DNA from: Helicobacter pylori oki112
GTDB taxonomy: Bacteria; Campylobacterota; Campylobacteria; Campylobacterales; Helicobacteraceae
DNA: 64,000 bases
NCBI RefSeq assembly: GCF_000600085.1
Contig: NZ_CP006821.1
Location: 1,426,001 to 1,490,000 of the forward strand
Direction: 5' to 3'
Shown here one piece after another: positions 22,323-32,882 of this stretch. A program made the translations under genes and the position numbers. The number at the start of each line of letters is the position of its first letter. The first letter of the stretch is position 1. The notes below the pieces were generated by a model, which worked only from the letters and a program-made list of their open reading frames with translations, was not told where the DNA came from and searched no databases.

Positions 22323-22355
22323 CCCCTGAGTTTAAAAGCTTAGGGGTTTCCTTTA
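22323..22355 (+). terminator. Terminator of the aapA mRNA
   Basis: CCCCTGAG and CTTAGGGG (22323-22330 and 22339-22346) form an eight-pair stem followed by TTTCCTTT, 17 bases after the toxin stop. In known loci the 3' end also folds back on the 5' end to block translation. Confidence 0.6.
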
Positions 22356-22518
22356 TAAGCGGGTTTGTCCTTGACTTTTGGGGCGTTGATCATTTTGTTG
22401 TAAAACTTATTTTTTTAAGGGAATAGAAATAATTCTCCCCTCTATAAACTAAATCCCCTCATAGAGTGCTTTTAAAAAATACCGCTTGCTCTAGCTTTTT
22501 GATTATTTGTCTTAAAAA

Positions 22519-24982
22519 CTACTCCCTTAAAAACCCGTATTCATAGACTTTAGGCTGTAGATCTTTAGCTAAGTCTTTTAAAGCGTCTTGTAGGTTAGCA
22601 TAAAGTTGTTTGTAATAAGTATCTTTTGCTTTCATAGGTGGGTTTAACTTGCCTTGTGCGTTACGCCCTTGAAAAAACTCTTTAATATCATACAAGCTCA
22701 CATTAGCGTTATAGTCGTTCTTAGTGAAATCTTGGGCGTGGTAATAGCGATAAATTTCACGCCCTGCGTTAAACACACTTAAAGCATTCTCGCTAAATTT
22801 TAGGGGTTTAATTTCTTTGTTTAGCGTTTCAAAGAGATTGTTATTCTGTGTTTGTTCTTGTAATTTACCCTTTAAAAAGTCTAGTAACACATGACTAGCG
22901 TATCTTTCTTTAGCCCCAACTTCTTCTTCATCAAAAGGTATGAAGTGGTTTGTCCCTTGAGTGCTGGTAATGCGGTTTTGTGTGTGAAAAAGCATGAAAG
23001 CAAGAGCGTTGTTTTTAAACTCGTTATCATCTTGCCATGCATCATTGTAGGGGGCGTAAAACTGGTCTCTATCGTTTTGCCATGTGGCTTTGATGCAATG
23101 GCGGACAGAGAAGAATACAGACACTAATAATATTGTAGTTGTAATGATTGGAAAATATTTTACATGCGATTGTTCTGATTTGTCAATAACACTAATATGG
23201 ACTAAATTTTGATGTTGAAAGCTATTGCGACCAGGATCTAAATAACCAAGAATAGTATCTTTTTTTGTTGGCTGAAACTTTTGTAAATAGTCTGCTAAAA
23301 ATAGAACCTTATTGCACGAGTGTATATTTTTATACCCCAAAAATTCGCCAAGCGAGTCAAACACTTCTAAATTGAGCGCGTTGGTTGGTTTTAAGGGGGG
23401 GGGTAGCGGTATCCCACACCAAAAAGCCAATAGGGAATTGCCCTTTCACATTATCAAAAGTGTCTGCTGGCACCATAAAGCCCCCCTTAAACTCTGCTTT
23501 AAAGACTTCTCTAAATTTTTTAAAATTAGATCCTTGCAAGTTTTTCAACTTTGAAAAACTTGCAAGGATAACGCCGTTTAATTCTTTGTAAATACGCATG
23601 AAAAATTGAGCGAAAACTTCATTATTAGCCTTGCCTAATTCATTTCTATATTTTTCACAGATGAGATTGTCTCGTGCCACTTTGGCTTTATGTTCGCCTG
23701 TGCCACTCATCTTAGATTTATTACCCGCTTCTGCATACGGCGGATTGATATAGATAATGAGCCTTTTTCGTTTCTCTTTGTCTTTTAAGATTTCTTGCAA
23801 GCTTTTTGGCGTTTTATCGCTGAAAAAGTCATCGTTTAAAAAGTCAAATTGAAAGACATGGTTTTCTAAAAGCTTCGCTCCATTTTTAATGCGTTCTTTC
23901 ACGATTGACACATCGCTTTTATCCAAAGTAGAGAGATATAAATTCGCTTTGTTAATTAAGCCACTCAGTAAATTACCAGTCCCCCCAGCACAATCCCAAA
24001 TGATGTATTCATCTTGATAATCTTGCCCTAAGATTTTGGCTAAATATTCTTGGCTCTTTTCTACCCAAATCTTAGGGGTGAAAAACGCCCCCTTTCTTTC
24101 TCTAATATCATTTGAAACCAGTAAATCACGCCTTTCTATGATGTAGTCCCAAAATTCTCTTTTAGGCGGTCGTTCATAGATGTTCCAAAAGGTTTGGTGG
24201 GCTTTTTGCTTGTCGTTAAATGAAGTTTCATCAAAATTAAACGCCCCAAAATTATTTAACTTCTTATTGAATTTGTAATGATTGACTTTTAAAATGGTGT
24301 TAAGGCTTTCCAAAATGGTCTCATTACTCTCGCTTAATAAATCCGCTAAGTAAAAATCAGCGTCCAAAATGCCTTGTTTTTTAGCCTGTTGCCACTCAAT
24401 AGAAATGCTAGGCTTAACATGTTCTACCCATTTGAAATACGCATGCACGAAATTATTCTTATCTACAGGAATTTTAGAGCGTTTAGAATAGAGTAAATTA
24501 TCTTTAATAAAGGCTTTGAGTTCTTTATTTTGAGTTTCATAATCAAAGATTAAAGCTTCTTTTTCTAAGAGTGGTGTAAGCTCATTGAGTAGGTGTTTAA
24601 AACTCTCGGTGTTATGGTTGCTTGGAGTTACAGAAAAATCTATATCGCTTCGTGTAAAAATAAAATCCAGTTTGTGATATTCCACAAAAAGAAAACTAAA
24701 CGCATCAAACGCCCCTAAATATGGTGGGGGGAAATGCGTATAAAACTTATACTTACCTATTGTTAGAATGAGTTGGGTTAAAGATTTAAAAAGCTCGCTT
24801 TTACCTTTTTTGCCCTCAGCCCATAAAATCGGCTCAACCCACAAAGGCTTGCCTTTGTTCTTATGGCTGTAAGTGATGATAAAATCAATTTTATCTCCGC
24901 TAAAGTCAAAGTTTTCAAAAAAGGCTTTGGCTACGCTAGATTTTAGGGGTTCCTCATTGAGGTTGCTGAAATCTAAAAGCAT
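22519..24982 (-). CDS. Phase-variable type IIG-like restriction-methylase, OFF at a C9 tract
   Basis: One gene read in two frames: 541 codons from 24982, and the remainder to 22519. The N-terminus carries a possible nuclease core (WAEGK, ExK at 56-58). The adenine methylase part shows RKGAFFTP near 297, DCAGGTGN (330-337, SAM binding) and NPPY (413-416). At 23395-23403 nine C on the coding strand shift the frame after WDTATPP to a stop; eight C would give one protein of about 820 residues. The first ORF starts directly after the purU stop. The second half presumably holds target recognition. The homologue is probably HP1433. Confidence 0.8.
23395..23403 (-). repeat. C9 homopolymer switch in the type IIG-like gene
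   Basis: Nine consecutive C on the coding strand. Frame analysis: C8 or C11 joins the two halves (ON); C9 stops ten codons later (OFF). Confidence 0.9.
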
Positions 24983-25870
24983 TCAAAACACCACCGTTTT
25001 GTTTTCATGCACAAACACCCGATCTTCTAAAACGAGTTTTAAAGCCCTAGCCAAAACCAGTTTTTCTATATCCTTACCCGCTAGGCGCATTTTTTCCACG
25101 CTGTAATTGTGGTTAATGGGCAGAGTGTCTTGTATGATAATTGGCCCAGCATCAAGGCTTTCATTCACAAAATGTGCCGTGGCCCCAATGACTTTCACGC
25201 CCCTTTCAAACGCTTGCTGGTAAGGGTTGGCCCCGATGAATGCGGGCAAGAAACTATGATGGATATTTAAGATCTGATTTTCATAACGCTTCGTAAAATC
25301 ATGGCTTAAAATACGCATGTATTTGGCTAAAACGAGCAGATCCGCACTCACTTTGTGTTTTAATTCCAGGTCTTTAATGATTGCCAAAACTTCTTTTTCA
25401 TGCAAAATTTGATCAACACAAGGCGCATAAAAATAAGGGATGTCAAATTTTTCCACTAAAGGGCGTAAAATCTCGTAATTAGAAATAACGCCTAAAATTT
25501 GAGCGTTCAATTCCCCTCCATACACCCTTAAAAGCAAATCCCCTAAGCAATGGCTCTCTTTAGTAGCGAGTAAAATAATATTTTTTTTATGCGTTAAAAT
25601 GACTTCAATCAATAGCTCGTTAAAGTTTTCTAAGGCTTTAAAAAGAGCCGTTTTTAAGGATCGCTCTTCTTGCTCTTTAATTTCAGTATTCAAGGGCTTC
25701 ATTTCTTTTTGGATTTTTAGCCGCATGAAAAAGCGCTGTTTTAAGGGATCAACAAATTCATCGTTTTTGACGATGTTATAGCCCTTGTTAGCGATAGTGG
25801 TGCTAATCGCGCTCACCAAGCCTTTAGAGTCTCTAGCTTGAATTTTTAAAATAAATTCTAACATCTTCAT
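24983..25870 (-). CDS. purU: Formyltetrahydrofolate deformylase
   Basis: Hydrolyses 10-formyl-THF to formate and THF, balancing one-carbon pools. An N-terminal ACT domain (about 1-80, QARDSKGLVSAIS) precedes a formyltransferase-like domain with NIHHSFLPAF (catalytic Asn and His) and LDAGPIIIQD (catalytic Asp). At 295 residues the length is normal. The start may be the second Met (MLEF). It follows sppA, overlapping by four bases, and abuts the methylase gene. Confidence 0.93.
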   Translation of the reverse strand: MKMLEFILKIQARDSKGLVSAISTTIANKGYNIVKNDEFVDPLKQRFFMRLKIQKEMKPLNTEIKEQEERSLKTALFKALENFNELLIEVILTHKKNIILLATKESHCLGDLLLRVYGGELNAQILGVISNYEILRPLVEKFDIPYFYAPCVDQILHEKEVLAIIKDLELKHKVSADLLVLAKYMRILSHDFTKRYENQILNIHHSFLPAFIGANPYQQAFERGVKVIGATAHFVNESLDAGPIIIQDTLPINHNYSVEKMRLAGKDIEKLVLARALKLVLEDRVFVHENKTVVF

Positions 25871-26745
25871 CTCATTAATAATTGATAGCCAAAGGCTTGC
25901 GTGATGATATTACTCGCTGATTGCGTGGCTTTTTCAATGAAGCGTTCCATAGGGCTTTTTTCTAGCCAATAAGCTTTTTTAACCTTACTCAATTCCATTA
26001 AGCGATCTTGGGCTTGTTTGATCGTGCTGATTTTATCAATGAGTTTTAATTTTAGAGCGTTTTGAGCGCTAAAGACCTTCCCTTCAGCAAAATCCTTATA
26101 ATCCTTAGCGTCTAATTTTCTGGCTTTAGCGACATCATTCACAAACATTTGGTATTGCTCATTGACTAAATTTTGCAAAAAATCTTTTTCGTTGGGTTTC
26201 CATGCCCTGGTGAAAGTGCCTATTTCTTTATATTCGCCCGCATGCACGCCTTGAGTGGCTACGCCGACTTTATTGAGCAGATTTTCCACATTCGTGCCCG
26301 AAAAAATCACCCCAATGGATCCTATCAAACTCGCTTTAGAGGCATAAACTTCGCTCGCTTGCATGCCCGCATAATAACTCCCGCTCGCCATAATCCCCCT
26401 AGCATACGCTAAAACGGGCATTTTTTGCTTCAAATCAGCGATTTTTTCGCTCAATTCCACGCTCGCTGATACCGCCCCACCAGGAGAATCAATCAAAAGT
26501 AAAACGCCCTTAATGCTAGGGGTTTTTAAGATCTTATCCACTTCTTTGTCAAAATCCTCCGTGCTAAAAATCGCCCCATTTAAATAGAGTTTAGCGAGAT
26601 TGGGCGGGACGCTTGGCGTGCTTTCTTTAGCACTAAAAAAGACTAATACAATCAATAACAGCACAAACGATTTGAAATACTTCGTGATAAAATCTAAAGG
26701 CATAATGATTAAAGCCTTAAAGATTTTTTGAATGAAACTCCACAT
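25867..26745 (-). CDS. sppA: Signal peptide peptidase SppA-type protease
   Basis: Membrane-bound S49 serine protease degrading cleaved signal peptides. It has an N-terminal membrane helix (FKSFVLLLIVLVFFSA), the catalytic Ser in MASGSYYAG and the general-base Lys in YASKASLIGSIG, the Ser-Lys dyad of the family. The start is placed at 26745 (MWSF), eight bases after AGGA; the longer ORF from 26796 would begin upstream of the TATAAT at 26785-26790. It is a short, single-domain form. Confidence 0.92.
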   Translation of the reverse strand: MWSFIQKIFKALIIMPLDFITKYFKSFVLLLIVLVFFSAKESTPSVPPNLAKLYLNGAIFSTEDFDKEVDKILKTPSIKGVLLLIDSPGGAVSASVELSEKIADLKQKMPVLAYARGIMASGSYYAGMQASEVYASKASLIGSIGVIFSGTNVENLLNKVGVATQGVHAGEYKEIGTFTRAWKPNEKDFLQNLVNEQYQMFVNDVAKARKLDAKDYKDFAEGKVFSAQNALKLKLIDKISTIKQAQDRLMELSKVKKAYWLEKSPMERFIEKATQSASNIITQAFGYQLLMR

Positions 26746-26784
26746 GCAGCTTTTCCTAAACTTAATATTTGACCATAAGAGTGT

Positions 26785-26790
26785 ATTATA
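26785..26790 (-). promoter_or_regulatory. -10 box for sppA
   Basis: Perfect TATAAT on the minus strand, 40 bases upstream of the chosen sppA start. It lies in the divergent gap with the small membrane gene to the right. Confidence 0.55.
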
Positions 26791-26815
26791 CTTCAAATGT
26801 TTTAAGGATTAAATC

Positions 26816-27073
26816 ATGGCGTGTAAATTTTGCCCCAAGATCAGAAAAACAGATTGGATTTTTATTTTAATCGCTGCTTTAGGCTTTTATGCAGTCAATA
26901 AACTGGGGTATGCACCCAAATTCACCCCCACTTCAAAGCTTTCACGCCCTCTTCCACACCCCATTGAAAAGCCTAACAATATGACCGAAGAAGAAAGGAA
27001 AAAGCGTTTTATAGAGTTGCAAAAAGAATGCTTACTCCATAAAGACAAGAAGGCGTGCGAAGAGGTTTTTTAG
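26816..27073 (+). CDS. Small membrane protein, unknown function
   Basis: An 85-residue protein (HP1436-like). A CKFCPK head precedes one transmembrane helix (DWIFILIAALGFYAVNKLGY, about 13-32), then a proline-rich linker and a charged tail with two cysteines (ECLLHKDKKAC). TAAGGA lies before the ATG. The CxxC at 3-6 and later cysteines could bind metal or form disulfides; no family is recognised. Confidence 0.7.
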   Translation: MACKFCPKIRKTDWIFILIAALGFYAVNKLGYAPKFTPTSKLSRPLPHPIEKPNNMTEEERKKRFIELQKECLLHKDKKACEEVF

Positions 27074-27281
27074 ATTGCATTTGTTGTTTTTTTGCGCTTT
27101 TTAAGGTCATTGTAATTTTATACGCCCTTTTTCGTTTGTAAAAAGGCTTTTTTTAGCGGTGATTTTTAGCTATTCCAACAGCCCCTAACACCCCAAAATT
27201 CAAGCGCTCTTAAGCTAAGTCTAAGTCTACTATAATCAAAGGATTTTAAAGGGAACTAAAAATCGTATTTATAATTTATAA

Positions 27282-27986
27282 ATGTTTAGAATGAGTGAAA
27301 ACATTAAAAAAACCATAAAAGCTTTTAAGGTTGATTTAGATAGTAGTAAAAATCAAATTATGTTAAAACCCATTGCACGCTCTTTTAACAACCAAGCCCA
27401 TCAAATTAATGAAGCGGCTGAAAAGATTCACGAACTCATTAAAAACGCCCCATATTCTAACGACAACATCGTTTTAAAACGCAATGAAATCAAAGAAGCC
27501 TTTTTTAGCCCGTTCAAACCGCAGTTAAAAAACGCTCAAGTGTTCCTCTCGCACTCGCATGCAGATAGGAATAAGGCTTTAGAGGTTAAAGACTATTTGG
27601 AAAGCCAAACAAAACGCAAAGTGTTTATCGATTCGCTTTTTTGGGATTATAAAGACGATGTCTTAAACAAATTAGCAAGATACGATGATATAAGCAAGAT
27701 TGAAGACGCTTTCACGCTCATTCTCAGAGAATCTTTACAAGATATGATTGAAAAATGCCCCTATTTCGTGTTCTTACAGAGTAAGAACAGCGTTTCCAAT
27801 CAAGGGCTATCACAAATCACTTATTCTGTATGGATTTATGAAGAATTAAGAATCGCTCATTCTATTAGTGAGAGTCGCCCAATTCCAATGATGGAAAGCA
27901 TGCAAGTCTTTCATGATATATCGCCATTTTTAGAAAGTTTTGAGACTATAACCCTTAAAAAACTATCGCAACAAATCAATTCATAG
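27282..27986 (+). CDS. TIR-domain protein
   Basis: A 234-residue protein (HP1437-like). Residues 1-80 are helical with no known domain. Residues 85-205 match a TIR fold: AQVFLSHSHADRNKA (box 1), KVFIDSLFW, and SVWIYEELRIA, which fits the WxxxEL motif carrying the catalytic Glu (Glu188) of NAD-cleaving TIR domains. Two other genes follow at 8-9 base spacing, making one operon. The start is ATG 27282 or 27291; neither has a strong ribosome site. TIR proteins act in bacterial defence (NADase or signal synthesis) or as virulence factors; the role here is unknown. Confidence 0.82.
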   Translation: MFRMSENIKKTIKAFKVDLDSSKNQIMLKPIARSFNNQAHQINEAAEKIHELIKNAPYSNDNIVLKRNEIKEAFFSPFKPQLKNAQVFLSHSHADRNKALEVKDYLESQTKRKVFIDSLFWDYKDDVLNKLARYDDISKIEDAFTLILRESLQDMIEKCPYFVFLQSKNSVSNQGLSQITYSVWIYEELRIAHSISESRPIPMMESMQVFHDISPFLESFETITLKKLSQQINS

Positions 27987-27994
27987 GAACAAGC

Positions 27995-29005
27995 ATGTTT
28001 TTTAAAACTTATCAAAAATTACTGGGTGCGAGCTGTTTGGCGTTATATTTAGCAGGCTGTGGGGGCGACAGTGGCGAACCACTAGTTGGGATTGAAAAAA
28101 ATAGCTTCAATTCTACCTTGAAAATCATTTCTAAAACCGACAACATAGAAATCCAAGACTTGAAGCTCAATCGTGGGAATTGCGAGCATGATAAAAATTT
28201 CTTGGTAAAGTTAATACAAGAAACAGCCAATACATACCTGTTTGCATCAGAAAAAGAAAAAGCGATTAAAAACCACCAAGCAAAAATCGCAAGACTTCAA
28301 AAAGATTTAGAAGAACTCACACAGCATGTGCAACAATCCAATAATCTTGATAAATTGTTAGAAAATGAAGGACTATTCGTTAGTGGCCATGATTATAAAT
28401 ATACAAAAGATGATAACCCAATATATGTTGTTAAGAGAATGCTTGATAACCTTGATAGCTATAAATATGAATCAGAGGTGCCAGATTTGAAGCTATTGAT
28501 TATTCTAAACGATATAAGAAACACTATTGAATACACTAAAAACCCCAAAGACTACCCCTATATCAACCTTAAAGAACTCAAAAAATTAATAGATAGTATT
28601 GTTGATAATAATGGCAATTCAGCCGATGGCTTTTTAAATGAAGATAAGATATCAAAAAAAGGTCTCCAAAGCCTTGCTAAACTAAAATCCATGTGGCCTA
28701 GCGTAGGGAAATTTTATTTCGCCTATTTGAAAGAGGCTATCCCAAGGCATGCCAAAGAAATTACTGACAAGATGATTAGTTCTGAAGAAAAGTCTATCAA
28801 AGCCAATCAAGTCGAACTCACTGAAGCGACGCAAGGTATTGACAAAATGGAAAAAATCATTAAAGATTTAGAAAGCAAGAAAAACACCTTATCAGTGTAT
28901 TTAAAATTTGGAGAAAGTTTCACAGCGCATTATAAGTGTCAAAATCTCATAGAAGTTGGAGTCAAAACCGACAAAGGCGCTTGGACTTTTAACTTTGACA
29001 GATGA
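27995..29005 (+). CDS. Lipoprotein with coiled coils, second gene of the TIR cassette
   Basis: A 336-residue protein with a lipoprotein signal (lipobox LAGC, Cys22, followed by GGDSG). Predicted coiled coils are at about 80-110 (IKNHQAKIARLQKDLEEL) and 255-300 (SIKANQVELTEATQGIDKM). The protein is mostly helical and charged, without a domain I recognise (HP1438-like). After Cys22 comes Gly rather than Asp, so outer-membrane sorting is possible. It sits eight bases after the TIR gene. Confidence 0.8.
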   Translation: MFFKTYQKLLGASCLALYLAGCGGDSGEPLVGIEKNSFNSTLKIISKTDNIEIQDLKLNRGNCEHDKNFLVKLIQETANTYLFASEKEKAIKNHQAKIARLQKDLEELTQHVQQSNNLDKLLENEGLFVSGHDYKYTKDDNPIYVVKRMLDNLDSYKYESEVPDLKLLIILNDIRNTIEYTKNPKDYPYINLKELKKLIDSIVDNNGNSADGFLNEDKISKKGLQSLAKLKSMWPSVGKFYFAYLKEAIPRHAKEITDKMISSEEKSIKANQVELTEATQGIDKMEKIIKDLESKKNTLSVYLKFGESFTAHYKCQNLIEVGVKTDKGAWTFNFDR

Positions 29006-29014
29006 ATATCAAAC

Positions 29015-29452
29015 ATGGAAAATACTCCAAAAGACAGAGCAAAAATCCTTATAGAAGAGCTTAAAATCTTGCAGGGCGTTATCAACAGAATGGCACAAAA
29101 TTCTTTGGAGTGCAAGAAATGGACACTCGCACTCGCTGTGGGTGTTTTATCCCTCAAAATAGAGGCGATCTCTCATCTTTATGGGTTATGCGTTTTAGGG
29201 GTGTTGTTGGCATGCTTTTATCTTTTAGACGCTTATTATCTCATGCAAGAAAAATTATTCAGGGAGCAATACCAATGGCTGATAGAAAACAGGCTTAAAA
29301 CCGATGAAAGGTTATTTGAAGTCTTTCCTGCTCATCAAACTTGCCAATTAACGCAATTCTTATCTGCCATGCGTTCGCGTAGCCTTTTCCCCTATTGGGT
29401 GTTAGGTCTTTGTTTGGTGGTCTATGGTTTTGTTTTTGATTCTGTTTTATGA
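29015..29452 (+). CDS. Small multi-pass membrane protein, third gene of the TIR cassette
   Basis: A 145-residue protein (HP1439-like). An amphipathic N-terminus is followed by two close transmembrane helices (about 35-50 and 53-75), then an aromatic/charged segment (LDAYYLMQEKLFREQYQW), a soluble loop and a C-terminal hydrophobic helix (WVLGLCLVVYGFVF). The helix-pair plus DAYYLxQEKLF pattern resembles small oligomeric membrane proteins (RipA or SLATT-like) found beside defence genes; this is a resemblance only. Nine bases separate it from the lipoprotein gene. Confidence 0.75.
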   Translation: MENTPKDRAKILIEELKILQGVINRMAQNSLECKKWTLALAVGVLSLKIEAISHLYGLCVLGVLLACFYLLDAYYLMQEKLFREQYQWLIENRLKTDERLFEVFPAHQTCQLTQFLSAMRSRSLFPYWVLGLCLVVYGFVFDSVL

Positions 29453-30082
29453 AGCGTTAGCTATAAAAGAGCCTGATTCTAATCAAACGACAACTTTTAA
29501 AGCGTTTTAGGATTTAGGGTATCGCAAAATAATCCCACCACTTTCCATATCCATTCCCATAAAACTTGATACAAGTTTTACCTAAACTCACGCTCTTCTA
29601 AATGGAGTAAATGGTTGATTTATCTATCTCTTTAAACGCACTCAAACTAATTTTTGAGAAATCCCAAAAACTTTCTGTCCTATTGATAGGGTTTATTCCT
29701 TTTGCAAACTCATTTTTTTTTGAATGCTTTACACTATAGTGAGACTTTATAACTTACTAACACCAAACACTAATATTTTTGAATTGGTTTGATAATCTTA
29801 TTACTTATTAAATGGTTGATTTATGAGTAGTTTTTGTTGTTTTAAAAACTAAATATCTATTTAAATAATACTAAGCCGTTTCTCTAAATCAAGCTTTGAG
29901 AAATCTAATTGTATGTTTATTTAATACCGCATGCCTAGTAACTTAAGGCTTCTTGATGAGAGCTTAAGCTATCTCTAAAATAAAATTAAAACCATGTTCA
30001 ATTTAAAATAACAGTGTCCAAATTTCCGAATTTGAACAAAAATGACACTGCTATTGAGATATTTTAAACCCCCTATATCTAT
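29453..30082. other. AT-rich gap after the TIR cassette with one possible small ORF
   Basis: 630 bases with no long ORF. One short plus-strand frame at 29611-29739 has 42 codons (MVDLSISLNA, KLSVLLIGFI) and contains a nine-T run at 29713-29721. The phrase ATGGTTGATTTAT occurs twice (29611 and near 29812). It may be a decayed gene family member; I see no RNA gene here. Confidence 0.4.
29611..29739 (+). CDS. Possible small hydrophobic peptide or gene remnant
   Basis: A 42-codon ORF with GGAG close before the ATG. The peptide has a polar N-terminal half and a hydrophobic stretch (LSVLLIGFIPFANSFFF). A T9 run lies in the codons for Phe. Without comparison to other strains it could be a real small membrane peptide, the head of a truncated gene, or chance. 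Confidence 0.3.
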   Translation: MVDLSISLNALKLIFEKSQKLSVLLIGFIPFANSFFFECFTL

Positions 30083-30355
30083 CTACTCCACCACATAGGG
30101 ATAAAGCATGGAAGATCTCTCTCTTTTAGAGTCAATGCCAACAAGTTTCCCAACAGAATTATTATCATCTCCTTTATAATATATAAATTTTTGGTTTGGG
30201 GTATCCATCTTTTCTAGAAGCAAATCACACATTCTTTCAACATTATCATTGAGCCTAGAAACTTCTTTTTCAAGCTTTTCTATCTTACCTTTAAGCTCTT
30301 GGTTTTCAGCTTTAAGCATTGTATTTTCGGCTTTTAGTTTTCGATAGCTATTCAT
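30083..30355 (-). CDS. Small coiled-coil protein, unknown function
   Basis: A 90-residue protein with a heptad-rich coiled coil over residues 5-50 (KLKAENTMLKAENQELKGKI, KLEKEVSRLNDNV) and a basic/aromatic C-terminal part. AAGGA lies six bases before the ATG, inside the tail of an upstream open frame that ends two bases before this start. This is the arrangement of a translationally coupled operon whose first gene is truncated. Confidence 0.65.
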   Translation of the reverse strand: MNSYRKLKAENTMLKAENQELKGKIEKLEKEVSRLNDNVERMCDLLLEKMDTPNQKFIYYKGDDNNSVGKLVGIDSKRERSSMLYPYVVE

Positions 30356-30526
30356 CTATTTTCCTTTTTTTAGAATTTTAGAATAAAGTTTATAGAGCGG
30401 ACAATCCAAACCTTGCTTATCGGCAAATTGAACAAATCCACCACATGAAACAAATTCGTTTGAATTGTTAATGTTGCTAAATGCAATCTTATCATTTGAG
30501 AAAACTCCTATGGTTAAATTTCGCTT
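30356..30526 (-). pseudogene. Start-less 3' remnant upstream of the coiled-coil gene
   Basis: A 56-codon frame bounded by a TAA (30527-30529) and ending TAG two bases before the next ATG. It contains no ATG, GTG or TTG that could start it, yet reads like real protein (FSNINNSNEFVSCGGFVQFA, DCPLYKLYSKILKKG). I infer the surviving end of a gene cut near 30530. Confidence 0.45.
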
Positions 30527-30590
30527 TTAGCGCCTAGGAGCAGGAGACAAGCCGAATACACGACAGTAGTCCCAAACACCAAGTTCAACT

Positions 30591-30619
30591 ATTGTATCTA
30601 AACTCAACATTGGAGTCAA
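30591..30619 (-). promoter_or_regulatory. Near-consensus promoter facing the remnant and coiled-coil gene
   Basis: TTGACT (30614-30619) and TACAAT (30591-30596) on the minus strand are separated by exactly 17 bases. This -35 is unusually good for H. pylori, where -35 boxes are normally weak. A transcript would start near 30585. Confidence 0.5.
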
Positions 30620-30853
30620 GGGGTTTTATGAAAAAATTTTAACGATTCTTTTTTAAAAAACCAACACAAGCAAACTAAACACATTAAACATTAAATATAA
30701 AGACACTAACAACTAAAAATATAAGCATTAAGAAATAACAAACAATAAGCAAGCAAATATTAAAAACAATCAAGAAGTAAAAAAAAAGAAAGAATAAGCC
30801 CAATCTTTCAAAACTAAGCAACAAGAAGTTCTTTTGTCAGGTAATACTCTTTG

Positions 30854-30879
30854 GCTTTTAACAAGCGAATGTTAAAAGC
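30854..30879 (-). other. Perfect 10-bp hairpin just after the 16S 3' end
   Basis: GCTTTTAACA pairs with TGTTAAAAGC around six bases, starting about a dozen bases downstream of the mature 16S end on the transcribed strand. No T-run follows directly, so a processing or stability element of the pre-rRNA trailer is more likely than a terminator; a T-rich tract occurs about 70 bases further on. Confidence 0.55.
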
Positions 30880-30889
30880 TTTTCTCTAG

Positions 30890-32391
<1,502 letters not shown>

Positions 32392-32882
32392 AAAGTGTTT
32401 GTCCTAAAGCTCTTTTGTTTTTTGATAGGCTGTTGTTATTCCTAACAACAGCTTTAGCGTATCACAAGAACTCGTTTTATTTGATTATTGAATAAAACGG
32501 GTTGTGTTCTTAAGTATTACAACAACAAAACAGAAAGAAACTTTTTAAAAAGGTTTAGCTAAACGCTAACCTAGTAAATACTCTCATGCCAATTAACCAT
32601 CAATCATAATAATACAATCAATAATATTGACTGGCACTGGTTTGGATAAGGATTTCTTATACAAGAATAAAAGTCATTGAAACTCTCACTCTTTATAATA
32701 AGTCATCCTTACAATCATTTTAGAATATCCCTTTAAAAAGAACTTCTATCAATTTGCTTAGTTTTCAAAGATCGTTTGCTTTAAACAGCTATCCTTGTAA
32801 GGTATCAAGCGGCTTTTTAAAAGCCCTTACTGAAACAAGGAAATGAAAGTATAGTCATAGAAAGCTTAAGGTTTGCTTAAAT
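32392..32882 (-). other. 16S rRNA leader and promoter region
   Basis: About 490 non-coding bases upstream of 16S. A hairpin with a nine-pair stem (GCTGTTGTT/AACAACAGC, 32429-32452) lies 40 bases before the mature 5' end; CTAAAGC (32404-32410) and GCTTTAG (32451-32457) offer a competing pairing. AT-rich boxes such as TATTATAAA near 32690-32700 are promoter candidates. No gene seen. Confidence 0.55.
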
